A DNA stretch of 11,676 nt from DASVCS01 sp036381495 (GCA_036381495.1 DASVCS010000152.1:1-11676); one strand, 5' to 3'; positions 1-6,735 are shown, counted from the first letter of the stretch. Notes: generated by a model not told the origin, from the sequence alone. Numbers and translations: made by a program.

Positions 1-989
1 CCGGCTCGCTCCGCCGTGTCCGACGGTGTCGCGAGAGCGCGGCCCAGCGCGGCGCCGGGGAGCGCGGCTTCCTGCGCCTTGTCCGGCCGCCGGCCCGTGA
101 GCAGCTCGAACAGCAGGACGCCGAGCGAGTAGACGTCGGTCGCCGTCGTCACGGGCGCTTCGCCCGTGAGCTGCTCGGGCGCCGCGTATTCCGGCGTGAA
201 GAGGCGCAGATCCGCCCGCGTCTCCGGCGCGGGGCCGGCCGCCGTGCGGTCCAGCAGCTTGGCGATCCCGAAGTCGAGCAGCTTCACGGTGCCATCGGGC
301 TGCACCAGGATGTTGGACGGCTTGATGTCGCGGTGGACGACCAGGTTCTGGTGCGCGAACTGGACCGCGCGGCAGACGCTGGCGAACAGCCGCAGCCGCG
401 CATCGATGGACAGCCGGTTCTCGTCACAGTAGCGCGTGATCGGCACGCCTTCGATGTACTCCATGACGAGGTACGGCCGCCCGTCCGCTGTGGCGCCGCC
501 GTCGTAGAGCCGCGCGATGTTCGGGTGCTCGAGCGAGGCCAGGATCTGCCGCTCGTAGCGGAAGCGGAGCAGGATGTCGTCGGTGTCCATCCCGCGTTTG
601 ACGAGCTTGAGCGCGACGCGCTTCTCGAACTCCGCGTCGTCGCGCTCTGCGAGATAGACGGTGCCCATCCCCCCGCGTCCGACCTCCTCGACCAGCCGGT
701 ACGCGCCGACCCGGCCATCCAGCGGGAGCACGCCGTCCTCCCGCGGCTCGCCGGACCCTTCACCCGCCAGCTCGGCCAGGACCGTTTCCGCGTAGTCGGA
801 GAGCGATTCGCCCAGCTCCGCCTCGGCGGCAGGCAGCTTCGCGAGCAGTCGGCTCACCGCGTCGTACAGCTCCGCGTCGCCCTCGCAGGCGCGAGCCAGC
901 CACCCGAGGCGCCGCTCCGGCGGCTCGTCCAGCGCCTGCGCGAACAGATCATCGATCCGCTGCCACCGATCAGGGGTGAGATCCTTCAT
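1..989 (-). CDS. Hanks-type serine/threonine protein kinase, partial (3' end beyond left edge)
   Basis: This frame is open from an ATG at 989 to the left edge and gives 329 codons. A helical N-terminal segment (residues 1-90, with WQRIDDLF near the start) precedes the kinase domain, as is common in kinases of Acidobacteria, Planctomycetes and Gemmatimonadota. Kinase motifs appear in order: G-loop GRGGMGTVY (104-112), catalytic Lys128 in VALKLVK, HRD (219-221) within VVHRDIKPSNIL, DFG (239-241), the APE triad (270-272) and TDVYSLGVLLFELLTG (284-299). All residues needed for catalysis are present, so it should be active. The rest of the catalytic domain and any membrane or sensor domain lie off the window. 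An ECF sigma gene lies 149 bases upstream on the same strand, and co-transcription is plausible. The start is supported by domain layout rather than by a strong ribosome binding site. Confidence 0.95.
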   Translation of the reverse strand, partial: MKDLTPDRWQRIDDLFAQALDEPPERRLGWLARACEGDAELYDAVSRLLAKLPAAEAELGESLSDYAETVLAELAGEGSGEPREDGVLPLDGRVGAYRLVEEVGRGGMGTVYLAERDDAEFEKRVALKLVKRGMDTDDILLRFRYERQILASLEHPNIARLYDGGATADGRPYLVMEYIEGVPITRYCDENRLSIDARLRLFASVCRAVQFAHQNLVVHRDIKPSNILVQPDGTVKLLDFGIAKLLDRTAAGPAPETRADLRLFTPEYAAPEQLTGEAPVTTATDVYSLGVLLFELLTGRRPDKAQEAALPGAALGRALATPSDTAERA

Positions 990-1070
990 CGCCCGCACTC
1001 GAGGTCATGGCGCACCGGGATGGCGAGACACCCGTGAAGCGCCGCGGCTGCGGGCTTTCATCGAGCGCCC

Positions 1071-1092
1071 GATGGTACAGGGTTGTACCATC
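1071..1092. promoter_or_regulatory. Perfect inverted repeat between sigma factor and kinase genes
   Basis: Two 9-bp arms, gatggtaca (1071-1079) and tgtaccatc (1084-1092), are exact reverse complements separated by 4 bases. The repeat lies in the 149-base gap after the sigma factor stop and about 80 bases upstream of the kinase start. It could be a protein-binding operator or an RNA hairpin that sets kinase expression relative to the sigma factor. There is no T-run, so a simple intrinsic terminator is less likely. The symmetry is seen directly; the role is inference. Confidence 0.5.
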
Positions 1093-1138
1093 TCCGCGCT
1101 CGCGCGTCTCCCGCCGCTGCCTCCGCGGCCAGGCTTCA

Positions 1139-1741
1139 TCAGCGGGGCGCCGGCATGTTCCCGCCGCCGGCATCCTCCGGGTGGATCATCTCGTACAGCC
1201 ATGCGCGCGCGCGCGTCCAGTCCCGCTTCACCGTACGCACCGAGAGGCCCATCACCTCGGCGATCTCCTCGTGCGTGAGCCCGCCGAAGAAGCGGTACTC
1301 GATGAGCTGGCCGAGCCGGGGATTGAGACTCCCGAGCCGCTCGAGCGCCTCGTTCAGGGCGAGCAGGTCGCCGCCCGTCTGCGGCCCGGCCTCTGCGACC
1401 TGGATGTCCTCGATCGCCACAGGCTCCTCCAGCGCGCCGCGCTTGAGCGCTGCGCGGGCGCGCAGGTGATCGATCAGCACGAAGCGCATCGCACGCGATG
1501 CAATGGCCAGGAAATGGGCGCGATCCACCCATTGCACGCGGCTCTGGTCGACCAGGCGCACGTAGGCCTCGTGGACGAGCGCCGTCGTGGTCAGCGTCTC
1601 GCCGGCCCGGATCCGCCCCAGACGGTAGCGGGCGGCCCGCTTCAACTCGTCGTAGGTGCGCGTGAACAGCTCGTCGAGCGCCCGTCTGTCACCTGCGCGG
1701 GAGCTGTGCAGGAGGGCGGTCGCGTCGTGTGAGGTCTCCAT
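1139..1741 (-). CDS. ECF-type RNA polymerase sigma factor (Sigma70_ECF / TIGR02999-like)
   Basis: A 200-residue protein with the two sigma domains of ECF factors. Region 2 spans about residues 22-97 (LDELFTRTYDELKRAAR, then TTTALVHEAYVRLVD and HFLAIASRAMRFVLIDHLRAR). Region 4 spans about 130-186, with a helix-turn-helix (LTHEEIAEVMGLSVRTVKRD, 155-174). TTALVHEAY and ASRAMR..LIDH.R are typical of the ECF group often encoded beside Hanks-type kinases instead of an anti-sigma factor. The product should recruit RNA polymerase to a specific promoter set. The ATG at 1741 is chosen because region 2 begins about 20 residues later. No strong Shine-Dalgarno is visible. The same frame stays open far upstream, but that stretch is antisense to the RCC1 gene and carries no sigma homology. 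No anti-sigma gene is seen, so the kinase is the likely partner. Confidence 0.93.
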   Translation of the reverse strand: METSHDATALLHSSRAGDRRALDELFTRTYDELKRAARYRLGRIRAGETLTTTALVHEAYVRLVDQSRVQWVDRAHFLAIASRAMRFVLIDHLRARAALKRGALEEPVAIEDIQVAEAGPQTGGDLLALNEALERLGSLNPRLGQLIEYRFFGGLTHEEIAEVMGLSVRTVKRDWTRARAWLYEMIHPEDAGGGNMPAPR

Positions 1742-1900
1742 ACGGCAAGGGTTTGCGGATCCGTCCGGCGTGCGATGGCACTCTTTCGGTCCGGACTCCG
1801 ATGGTAGGGGAGAGGACCGCGGGCGAAGCGGTCCGCCGCGCGCGCTGCCAGGCGGAGTATAGCGCAGTGCCGGCCGGCGAGGCAATCGCCGGAACCACGT

Positions 1901-1924
1901 GTTGCCGCCGCTGTTGCCGCCGGG
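1901..1924 (+). repeat. Short tandem repeat in the divergent promoter region
   Basis: Two adjacent 12-base units, gttgccgccgct (1901-1912) and gttgccgccggg (1913-1924), match at 10 of 12 positions. They lie in the 228-base region between the divergent sigma and RCC1 genes. GGAACC at 1891-1896 resembles the -35 element of many ECF promoters, but I cannot point to a convincing -10. The repeat may be incidental in GC-rich DNA. Confidence 0.3.
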
Positions 1925-1969
1925 TGAACGCGTGCGGGCGATTCCCTTCCATTCGGAGAGGTGCCGCAA

Positions 1970-3769
1970 ATGGACGTCATGGCTACAGTCGTCCGGAAAC
2001 CGATCTCGCGCGCGCCGCTGCTGGCCCTCGCACTGGCACTCGTCGCCGGCTGTGGCAGCGATGATCCTGGGCCGACGGATCCGGAGACGGGCTCGATCAG
2101 CATTGGCCTGTCCCCCACGTCGGTCAGCGTGGTCCAGGGACAGAGCGGTACGACCACGGTCACGCTGACGCGCGGCGGCGGCTTCAGCGGCGCGGTCGAG
2201 CTCTCGCTCGAGGGCGCGCCCGGCGGTGTGACGGGGACCTTCTCGCCGGCCACGATCGCGCCCGGCGCGACGAGCAGCACGCTGACGCTGGCTGTGGCCG
2301 CGACCGCGGCGCCGGGCACGCACGACCTCACCATCCGCGCGCAGGCGGATGGCGTGAGCGACAAGACGGCGACGCTGACCGTGGTCATCTCGCCGCCACC
2401 CGAACCGGATTTCCGGATCGTGCTCGAGTCGGCCAGGACCAGCGTCGTCCAGGGCCGGGGCGCGAGCGTCGGTTTCACGGTCGAGCGGCTCAACGGCTTC
2501 GACGGCCCGATCACCCTCTCCGTGGAGGGCGCGCCGGCCGGGATGTCCGCCACGCTCACGGAGGACGACGAAGCCAACCCCACGCTCGGCGAGGTCAACC
2601 TCTCGCTCGGCCGGTACGTCCACGTGGGCGACCACACGCTGACCGTGCGCGGCGTCTCCGGCAGTCTGACCCGGACGGCTGAGCTCGTGGTGCGCGTGTT
2701 CCAGTCCAAGCCCGTGGCAGCGGCCTGGTCCTACAGCCTGGCCGTGGCCGACGACGGCAGCCTCTGGAGCTGGGGCCGGAACCACCGGGGGCAGCTCGGG
2801 CTCGGCAACACCACGGATCAGAGCTCGCCCGTCCGCGTGGGTGCCGACACGAACTGGGTCGCCGTCGCCGGCGGCAACAGTCACAGCATCGCGCTCAGGT
2901 CGGACGGCTCGCTGTGGGTCGCGGGCGACAACGGCTACGGGCAGCTCGGCATCTCGGGCAGCCAGCACCAGACGTTCCAGCGTGTAGGCAGCGACAACGA
3001 CTGGGTGGCCATCGGGGCCGGCGACGACTTCACGCTGGCCATCAAGGCCGACCGGAGCCTCTGGGCGTGGGGGCGGAACCGGTTCGGCCAGCTCGGCACC
3101 GGAAACACGGCGCAACAGAACGCGCCGGTCCAGATCACAGGCGGTGACTGGGTCCAGGTGGCGGGCGGTGCGGATCACACCGCCGCCATCAAGGCAGACG
3201 GGACCCTCTGGACCTGGGGCGACGACACCTACGGCCAGCTCGGCACCAATCCCGGCACGGGCTTCGTCACGCAGCCGATGCGGGTCGGCGCGGCGAACGA
3301 CTGGCTGCTGGTTTCGGCCGGGATCGCCGGTGGCGCCACCGTGGCGATCAAGACCGACCGCACGCTGTGGGGCTGGGGCCGCAACATCAGCGGCGAGCTC
3401 GGCCTGGGGCCAGTGGAAGGGCCGACGAGCCCGCAGCAGCTCAGCCCGGCGAACGACTGGATCGACGTCTCGACGGGCAGCGGGTTCACCATCGCGCTCA
3501 AGGCGGACGGCACCCTCTGGGCGAGCGGCGCCAATGCGCGTGGCAAGCTCGGCACCAGCGACCCCGACAACCAGAACCGCTACGAGTTCGGCCAGGCGCT
3601 CGGTACCGGTTGGCAGTTCGTGTCCGCCGGCGAAGGGCACACGCTGGCGATCGGGCTGGGCGGTGCGCTGTTCGCCTGGGGCTCCAACCAGTTCGGCGAG
3701 CTGGGCCACGGCACGTCCGACATTCAGGGGAACGGGCCCGTCCCGGGCTTCGTCGTGCGCTGGCCATAG
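1970..3769 (+). CDS. Lipoprotein with two Ig-like domains and a seven-repeat RCC1 propeller
   Basis: A 599-residue predicted lipoprotein. Arg/Lys residues at 9-10 and 14 and a hydrophobic stretch lead to lipobox V-A-G-C with Cys28. Two Ig-like beta domains follow (about 39-142 and 143-246), each opening with a phrase like SVVQG and containing GF.G.. and (G)APxGM/GV elements. Residues 247-599 form seven tandem repeats of about 50 residues. Each has the RCC1 signature (LWxWGxNxxGQLGxG, with SxALxxDGxLW), so a closed seven-blade propeller is predicted. Such proteins are usually exported surface or periplasmic binding scaffolds; the partner here is unknown. The ATG at 1970 is chosen because GGAGAGG (1955-1961) sits 8 bases upstream. 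GTG 1961 would overlap that site, and ATG 1979 is a less well placed alternative. Divergent from the sigma factor; the barrel gene follows 75 bases downstream. Confidence 0.93.
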   Translation: MDVMATVVRKPISRAPLLALALALVAGCGSDDPGPTDPETGSISIGLSPTSVSVVQGQSGTTTVTLTRGGGFSGAVELSLEGAPGGVTGTFSPATIAPGATSSTLTLAVAATAAPGTHDLTIRAQADGVSDKTATLTVVISPPPEPDFRIVLESARTSVVQGRGASVGFTVERLNGFDGPITLSVEGAPAGMSATLTEDDEANPTLGEVNLSLGRYVHVGDHTLTVRGVSGSLTRTAELVVRVFQSKPVAAAWSYSLAVADDGSLWSWGRNHRGQLGLGNTTDQSSPVRVGADTNWVAVAGGNSHSIALRSDGSLWVAGDNGYGQLGISGSQHQTFQRVGSDNDWVAIGAGDDFTLAIKADRSLWAWGRNRFGQLGTGNTAQQNAPVQITGGDWVQVAGGADHTAAIKADGTLWTWGDDTYGQLGTNPGTGFVTQPMRVGAANDWLLVSAGIAGGATVAIKTDRTLWGWGRNISGELGLGPVEGPTSPQQLSPANDWIDVSTGSGFTIALKADGTLWASGANARGKLGTSDPDNQNRYEFGQALGTGWQFVSAGEGHTLAIGLGGALFAWGSNQFGELGHGTSDIQGNGPVPGFVVRWP

Positions 3770-3781
3770 CGGCCGGTCCAC

Positions 3782-3812
3782 CCGGAGAGGCGCCGGGCCG
3801 GTGCCTCTCCGG
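3782..3812 (+). terminator. Strong hairpin between RCC1 lipoprotein and barrel gene
   Basis: Arms ccggagaggc (3782-3791) and gcctctccgg (3803-3812) form a perfect 10-bp GC-rich stem with an 11-base loop, beginning 13 bases after the RCC1 stop. No T-run follows, so it may act as a weak or Rho-assisted terminator, an mRNA 3' end stabiliser, or an attenuator ahead of the barrel gene. The stem is certain; the role is inferred. Confidence 0.5.
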
Positions 3813-3844
3813 ATCACCATTCCACTACTCAGGAGACGACTTCG

Positions 3845-4369
3845 ATGTCGCGAGTCCTTCGCACGGCAGCAGTGCTCGTCGCCCTCGCCTCGTTCACGCA
3901 GCCGGCAGCGGCGCAGGAGGGGTTCCGCCTCGGCTACACGGACATCGGGCCGACCATCGGACTGGGCGGGATCGGCTCCGCGAGCATCGCCTTCGGCCTG
4001 CGGGCCGAGCACGCGCTCCGCAGCATGCCGGACCTCGGCAACGGCGTCATCGGCGTTCAGGCCGGCGCGGATTTCTACTCGTGGTCGGCGCCCGGTGTGA
4101 AGTGGTCGTACATCCCGATCGGCGCGACGGCGAACTACCACTTCAACCTCGAGAACGAGAAGATCGACCCGTTCCTCGGCCTCGGGCTCGGCTACTCGAT
4201 CGTCTCGTGCTCGTACAGCGGCGTGGACGACGTGTGCAGCAACAGCGCGCTCTACTTCATCGGGAGAGCGGGCGCCCGCTACTTCTTCAATGAGAAGATG
4301 TCGCTCTACGGCGACGTCGGCGCAGGCGCCGCGACGCTCAATCTCGGCTTCATGCTGCGGTTGAAGTAG
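3845..4369 (+). CDS. Small outer-membrane beta-barrel protein
   Basis: A 174-residue protein with a Sec signal peptide (Arg3 and Arg6, hydrophobic core 8-17) and a likely cleavage after AAA at residue 23, before QEG. The mature part is rich in Gly and aromatic residues in alternating beta-strand patterns (GVIGVQAGADFYSW, YIPIGATANYHF, PFLGLGLGYSIV, LYFIGRAGARYFF, LYGDVGAGAATL). This fits the eight-stranded OmpA/OmpW-like barrel superfamily (OMP_b-brl type). Cys122 and Cys131 flank a short polar loop and could form a surface disulfide. The protein ends in LRLK and not in a terminal Phe, which is unusual for BAM substrates. AGGAG (3831-3835) sits 9 bases before the ATG. The gene may share a transcript with the RCC1 lipoprotein. 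Substrate and role cannot be read from sequence. Confidence 0.85.
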   Translation: MSRVLRTAAVLVALASFTQPAAAQEGFRLGYTDIGPTIGLGGIGSASIAFGLRAEHALRSMPDLGNGVIGVQAGADFYSWSAPGVKWSYIPIGATANYHFNLENEKIDPFLGLGLGYSIVSCSYSGVDDVCSNSALYFIGRAGARYFFNEKMSLYGDVGAGAATLNLGFMLRLK

Positions 4370-4386
4370 CTCGCGCCCCGGGGCGA

Positions 4387-4429
4387 GACCCGGCCGTGCG
4401 CACGCTGGTCCGGGTGCGCACGCCGGGTC
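4387..4429 (+). terminator. Long GC-rich hairpin after the barrel gene
   Basis: The left arm (4387-4403, gacccggc plus one bulged C plus gtgcgcac) pairs with the right arm (4414-4429, gtgcgcac then gccgggtc). This gives two 8-bp helices around a single bulge and a 10-base loop. It starts 17 bases after the barrel stop. With no T-tract it is terminator-like but not canonical. It lies where rightward transcription should end before the convergent DUF1460 gene. Confidence 0.55.
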
Positions 4430-4525
4430 CGGCGCCCCGACCCGGCGCTGCTGGCGGGCCGGGGCAGTAGCGGCCCGCTGGTGGGTGCCCGATCCGGTCC
4501 CACGCGCCGGCCGGCGCAGCGGCGA

Positions 4526-4547
4526 ACATGGGTCAATCAACCCATGT
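4526..4547. repeat. Perfect 8-bp inverted repeat in the convergent intergenic region
   Basis: Arms acatgggt (4526-4533) and acccatgt (4540-4547) are exact reverse complements with a 6-base spacer, caatca. The repeat is less GC-rich than its surroundings. It lies just downstream, for leftward transcription, of the DUF1460 terminator candidate and could be a second termination hairpin or a protein-binding dyad. Confidence 0.4.
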
Positions 4548-4556
4548 CGCAGGTTG

Positions 4557-4597
4557 AACAAACAGAGCGCCCCGTCGAACCACGCTGCACCGCTCTG
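4557..4597 (-). terminator. Intrinsic terminator candidate for the DUF1460 gene
   Basis: Read on the minus strand, CAGAGCG (4597-4591) pairs with CGCTCTG (4569-4563) across a 21-base loop and is followed at once by TTTGTT (4562-4557). A 7-bp stem plus a T-rich tail is the best match to a Rho-independent terminator in this window. It lies 43 bases after the DUF1460 stop. The large loop lowers confidence. Confidence 0.5.
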
Positions 4598-4639
4598 CCG
4601 ACCCGGCGACAAACCTGCCGGCCGCCCGCGCGGCCCCTC

Positions 4640-5635
4640 CTACTGCGGCCGCGCCACCATGATCCCGTCCTGCCCCTCGATCCGCTGGATCCGCTCCGCG
4701 AGCGGGAGCTCGCTGATCTCGACCGTCTTGCCCACCAGCGGCGCGTGCATGAGGTGGAGCCGGCCGCCGATCCAGATGGCGAGGCCCGTGTGCGCGATGT
4801 CCAGCCCGCGCGTGCTGCTCGTGGCCGCGATGATGTCGCCGTTCTGGACGCGCGGCGCGGCTTCCGCGATGCGGTCCTCGGGGATGACGTAACGCGTGTG
4901 CGTGCTGAGGCGCTGCTCGGTCGCGCGGATCGCTTCGAGGTTGGCCGGGTCGCCGAGCTTGGGGTAGGACCCGGCGTTGCGCGACATGAAGTCGATCGGC
5001 TCGTCGGTCGGCACGCCGCCGAGCTCGCGCGTGACGTCCTGCACGATGCCCTTGGCCTCGTTGTCGCTGATCCACTCGCTGAAGTAGTGGAGCCGGCTGG
5101 GGTAGCCGTTGATCACGCCGCCGCGGTAGCGGATGCGCACGACCTCCCGCTGGAACGCATCGAAGTCGCCCTCGCCCGCGCGGACCATGCGGGCGAGGGC
5201 GAGCATGGTCTCGACGTAGGTGACGCAGTCGTACTCGCGGAGGTTGATGACGAGCCGCTCGGGGCCGGGCACCTCGAGGAGGCCGGGCCGGTAGGGCGCG
5301 CCGACGAAGCGGCGGCCGATGCGGACCATGATCTCGCCGATCGGCAGCGTGTCCAGCCGCTCGGCGCGCGCCCAGACCATGGTTTCGTTGAAGATCTGGA
5401 GGTCGCGCTCCGTGGGGCCCGCCGCGGGGACGTCCGCGGGCGGAGGCGCGGCCGGCCCGCCGGGCAGCGCGCCGGATTCCGGCGCGGCGCGCCCGGCCTG
5501 CTCCGCCGCCCGCGCGGCATCGGCTGGCGGACCGTCCTGCTCCGTCTCCCGGCACCCCAGGACCACGATCGCGATGACCGCTGCCACGAGCACCAGCGCC
5601 CCGGCGGTCAGTTTCGCGCGATGATCGCCCTTCAT
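4640..5635 (-). CDS. DUF1460 family lipoprotein (N-acetylmuramoyl-L-alanine amidase-like cysteine hydrolase)
   Basis: A 331-residue predicted lipoprotein. Basic N-terminus (KGDHRAK), hydrophobic stretch 9-27 and lipobox V-L-G-C with Cys28, followed by a low-complexity Ala/Pro/Gly linker (about 34-74) that should extend the enzyme from the membrane. The DUF1460 domain spans about 77-331. It has the NlpC/P60-like catalytic Cys137 in NLREYDCVTYVETMLAL, the conserved RYRGG..NGYPSRLHYFSEWI block (about 168-189), and His282 in DIAHTGLAI as the probable second catalytic residue; H297 in HLMHAPL is also conserved-looking. Members resemble cell-wall amidases or peptidases, so peptidoglycan turnover or peptide recycling is likely. 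The start at 5635 is chosen because GGAGG (5647-5643) lies 7 bases upstream; an ATG 16 codons earlier would place that site inside the gene. Confidence 0.92.
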   Translation of the reverse strand: MKGDHRAKLTAGALVLVAAVIAIVVLGCRETEQDGPPADAARAAEQAGRAAPESGALPGGPAAPPPADVPAAGPTERDLQIFNETMVWARAERLDTLPIGEIMVRIGRRFVGAPYRPGLLEVPGPERLVINLREYDCVTYVETMLALARMVRAGEGDFDAFQREVVRIRYRGGVINGYPSRLHYFSEWISDNEAKGIVQDVTRELGGVPTDEPIDFMSRNAGSYPKLGDPANLEAIRATEQRLSTHTRYVIPEDRIAEAAPRVQNGDIIAATSSTRGLDIAHTGLAIWIGGRLHLMHAPLVGKTVEISELPLAERIQRIEGQDGIMVARPQ

Positions 5636-5761
5636 CCGCGTGCCTCCCCGGCCTCCGCGATGCTGCGGCGGACCTGCTGCCATCCGACTGCCGGGCCCGG
5701 GGCAGATTCCGTACCTCCCCTCAGGTCGCCGTTGCGCCGAAGGGGTGCGCTGCGACCGCGA

Positions 5762-5779
5762 CCGTGATCCACATCACGG
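5762..5779. promoter_or_regulatory. CRP/FNR-type palindromic operator candidate
   Basis: The arms ccgtgat (5762-5768) and atcacgg (5773-5779) form a perfect 18-bp dyad with a 4-base centre. The core GTGAT-N4-ATCAC equals GTGA-N6-TCAC. It thus resembles both the CRP consensus (TGTGA-N6-TCACA) and FNR/DNR-type sites (TTGAT-N4-ATCAA). It lies between the DUF1460 gene and the divergent small-ORF/TIM-barrel/DUF2249 unit. For rightward class II activation, 41.5 bases from the dyad centre puts a start at about 5812 and a -10 at 5800-5805 (cagatt, a weak match). Which regulator binds is not known from this window. Confidence 0.5.
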
Positions 5780-5878
5780 CGCGCCGTGCGCGAAGCGGGC
5801 AGATTGCAGGGGCCTGCGTGGCGCCGGAAGCCTGCTCGAACCGCGCAGGCCGGCGGACCGAATTCACCCGGAGCCGAA

Positions 5879-5986
5879 ATGAACATGTCGGAGCTGCACC
5901 GGTTCGGCCGGGACTCCAACGAGCGTGGGCCGGACGCCTGGCGGATCCGGACCTCGAAAGCGGTGGCGGCATGCGTCTCGTCCTGA
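5879..5986 (+). CDS. Possible small ORF (35 residues) overlapping the TIM-barrel gene start
   Basis: ATG at 5879 is preceded by GGAG (5870-5873) with 5-base spacing, a better ribosome site than that of the next gene. The frame encodes a basic, polar peptide beginning MNMSELHRFGRDSNERG and ending VAACVSS, with no signal peptide or membrane segment. Its stop (5984-5986) lies inside the first codons of the TIM-barrel gene, which starts at 5971, so the two overlap by 16 bases. This geometry fits a leader peptide or translational coupling. It may also be a chance frame or the start of a lost gene. I do not recognise the peptide. Confidence 0.35.
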   Translation: MNMSELHRFGRDSNERGPDAWRIRTSKAVAACVSS

Positions 5987-6720
5987 GCTCGGCCGCGGCC
6001 GCCGATTTCACGCTGGACGAGCTCCTCGCCGCGGCCCGCCGGCGTGGGTTCGCGGGCCTGGAGCTGGTCGCCGGGCACGCGCACGGCGCCGGCCTGGACC
6101 CGGACACATCGGACCTGGAAGCGATACGCGTCCGTGCCGCGGCCGGCGCCGCGCCGGTCGTGGCGTTCCGCGCCGCGCGGGCGGAGGCGTTCCACCCGGC
6201 GGCGGCGCGGCTCTCATCCGTGCTGCGTGCGCCCGTCATCGCCCACCTCGAAGACGGTGACATCGCGGAGGACGCACTGGAGTCCGCCGCCGCAGCGTAC
6301 GCCCGAGCGGGCGGAACGCTGCTCGTCGCCCACGGCAGCGATCCGGGCGAGGTCTGGCGCCTCCGGCGCCGGATCGAATGCGCGCCCGCGGGCGTGCTCG
6401 GGCTGGCGTGGGAGGTAGACCCGGGCAGCGAAGACGTGGCGGCCCGCGCCCCGGCGGTGCTGGAGGCGGCCGGCGCGCACCTGCGCCACATCCGGCTGCT
6501 CGGCGGCGGGCCCGAGGCGGTGCGGCACGAGGGGCGCGGGATCGGCCCACTCATGGCGCGGCTCGCACTCGCCGGCTACAGCGGCACGCTTGCGCTCGCA
6601 CCCAGCACGCCGCGCTACCGCGTCGCCTGGAGCACCTGGCTGGGCCGAGGCGGCGGTTGGGGGTGCGGGAGCAAGGCCGCCGACCCGTCATTCGTCGTGT
6701 TGAACCCCGCGCAGGCATAG
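5971..6720 (+). CDS. Xylose isomerase-like TIM-barrel protein (sugar phosphate isomerase/epimerase family)
   Basis: A 249-residue cytoplasmic protein. It opens with MRLVLSS and the helix/strand phrase FTLDELLAAARRRGFAGLELV (13-33), typical of the first beta-alpha unit of the AP-endonuclease 2/xylose isomerase-like fold. GHAHG follows at 35-39. Later barrel signatures are PVIAHLED (88-95), GTLLVAHGSD (115-124), GLAWEVDPGSED (144-155), HIRLLGGG (173-180) and GRGIGPLMARLALAGYSGTLALAPS (188-212). The last matches the usual end-of-barrel pattern. Metal-binding acids are only partly recognisable, so substrate and activity are unknown. Start 5971 is chosen because homology begins there; the longer frame back to 5764 carries no conserved sequence. 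DUF2249 starts 15 bases after the stop, so the two are probably one operon, possibly controlled from the dyad at 5762-5779. Confidence 0.82.
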   Translation: MRLVLSSAAAADFTLDELLAAARRRGFAGLELVAGHAHGAGLDPDTSDLEAIRVRAAAGAAPVVAFRAARAEAFHPAAARLSSVLRAPVIAHLEDGDIAEDALESAAAAYARAGGTLLVAHGSDPGEVWRLRRRIECAPAGVLGLAWEVDPGSEDVAARAPAVLEAAGAHLRHIRLLGGGPEAVRHEGRGIGPLMARLALAGYSGTLALAPSTPRYRVAWSTWLGRGGGWGCGSKAADPSFVVLNPAQA

Positions 6721-6735
6721 AACGGAGCATCGCTA

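Noticed and set aside
333..1037. Plus-strand open frame across the kinase gene
   Set aside because: It is the mirror of a well-supported kinase frame carrying all catalytic motifs.
3367..4293. Plus-strand alternate frame over RCC1 and barrel genes
   Set aside because: Shadow frame; both real genes have signal sequences, ribosome sites and domain matches in other frames.
1742..4612. Very long minus-strand open frame continuous with the sigma factor gene, over 1100 codons in total
   Set aside because: Apart from the last 200 residues it is antisense to the RCC1 and barrel genes, Arg/Pro/Ala-rich and without domains. GC-biased codons in the real genes suppress stops in this frame.
4481..5767. 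Plus-strand frame of 428 codons over the DUF1460 gene
   Set aside because: Low-complexity antisense product; the minus-strand frame has a signal sequence, lipobox and catalytic Cys/His.
5764..5970. N-terminal extension of the TIM-barrel frame
   Set aside because: No conserved sequence; the barrel's first strand begins at MRLVLSS (5971), and the extension runs over the CRP/FNR-type dyad.
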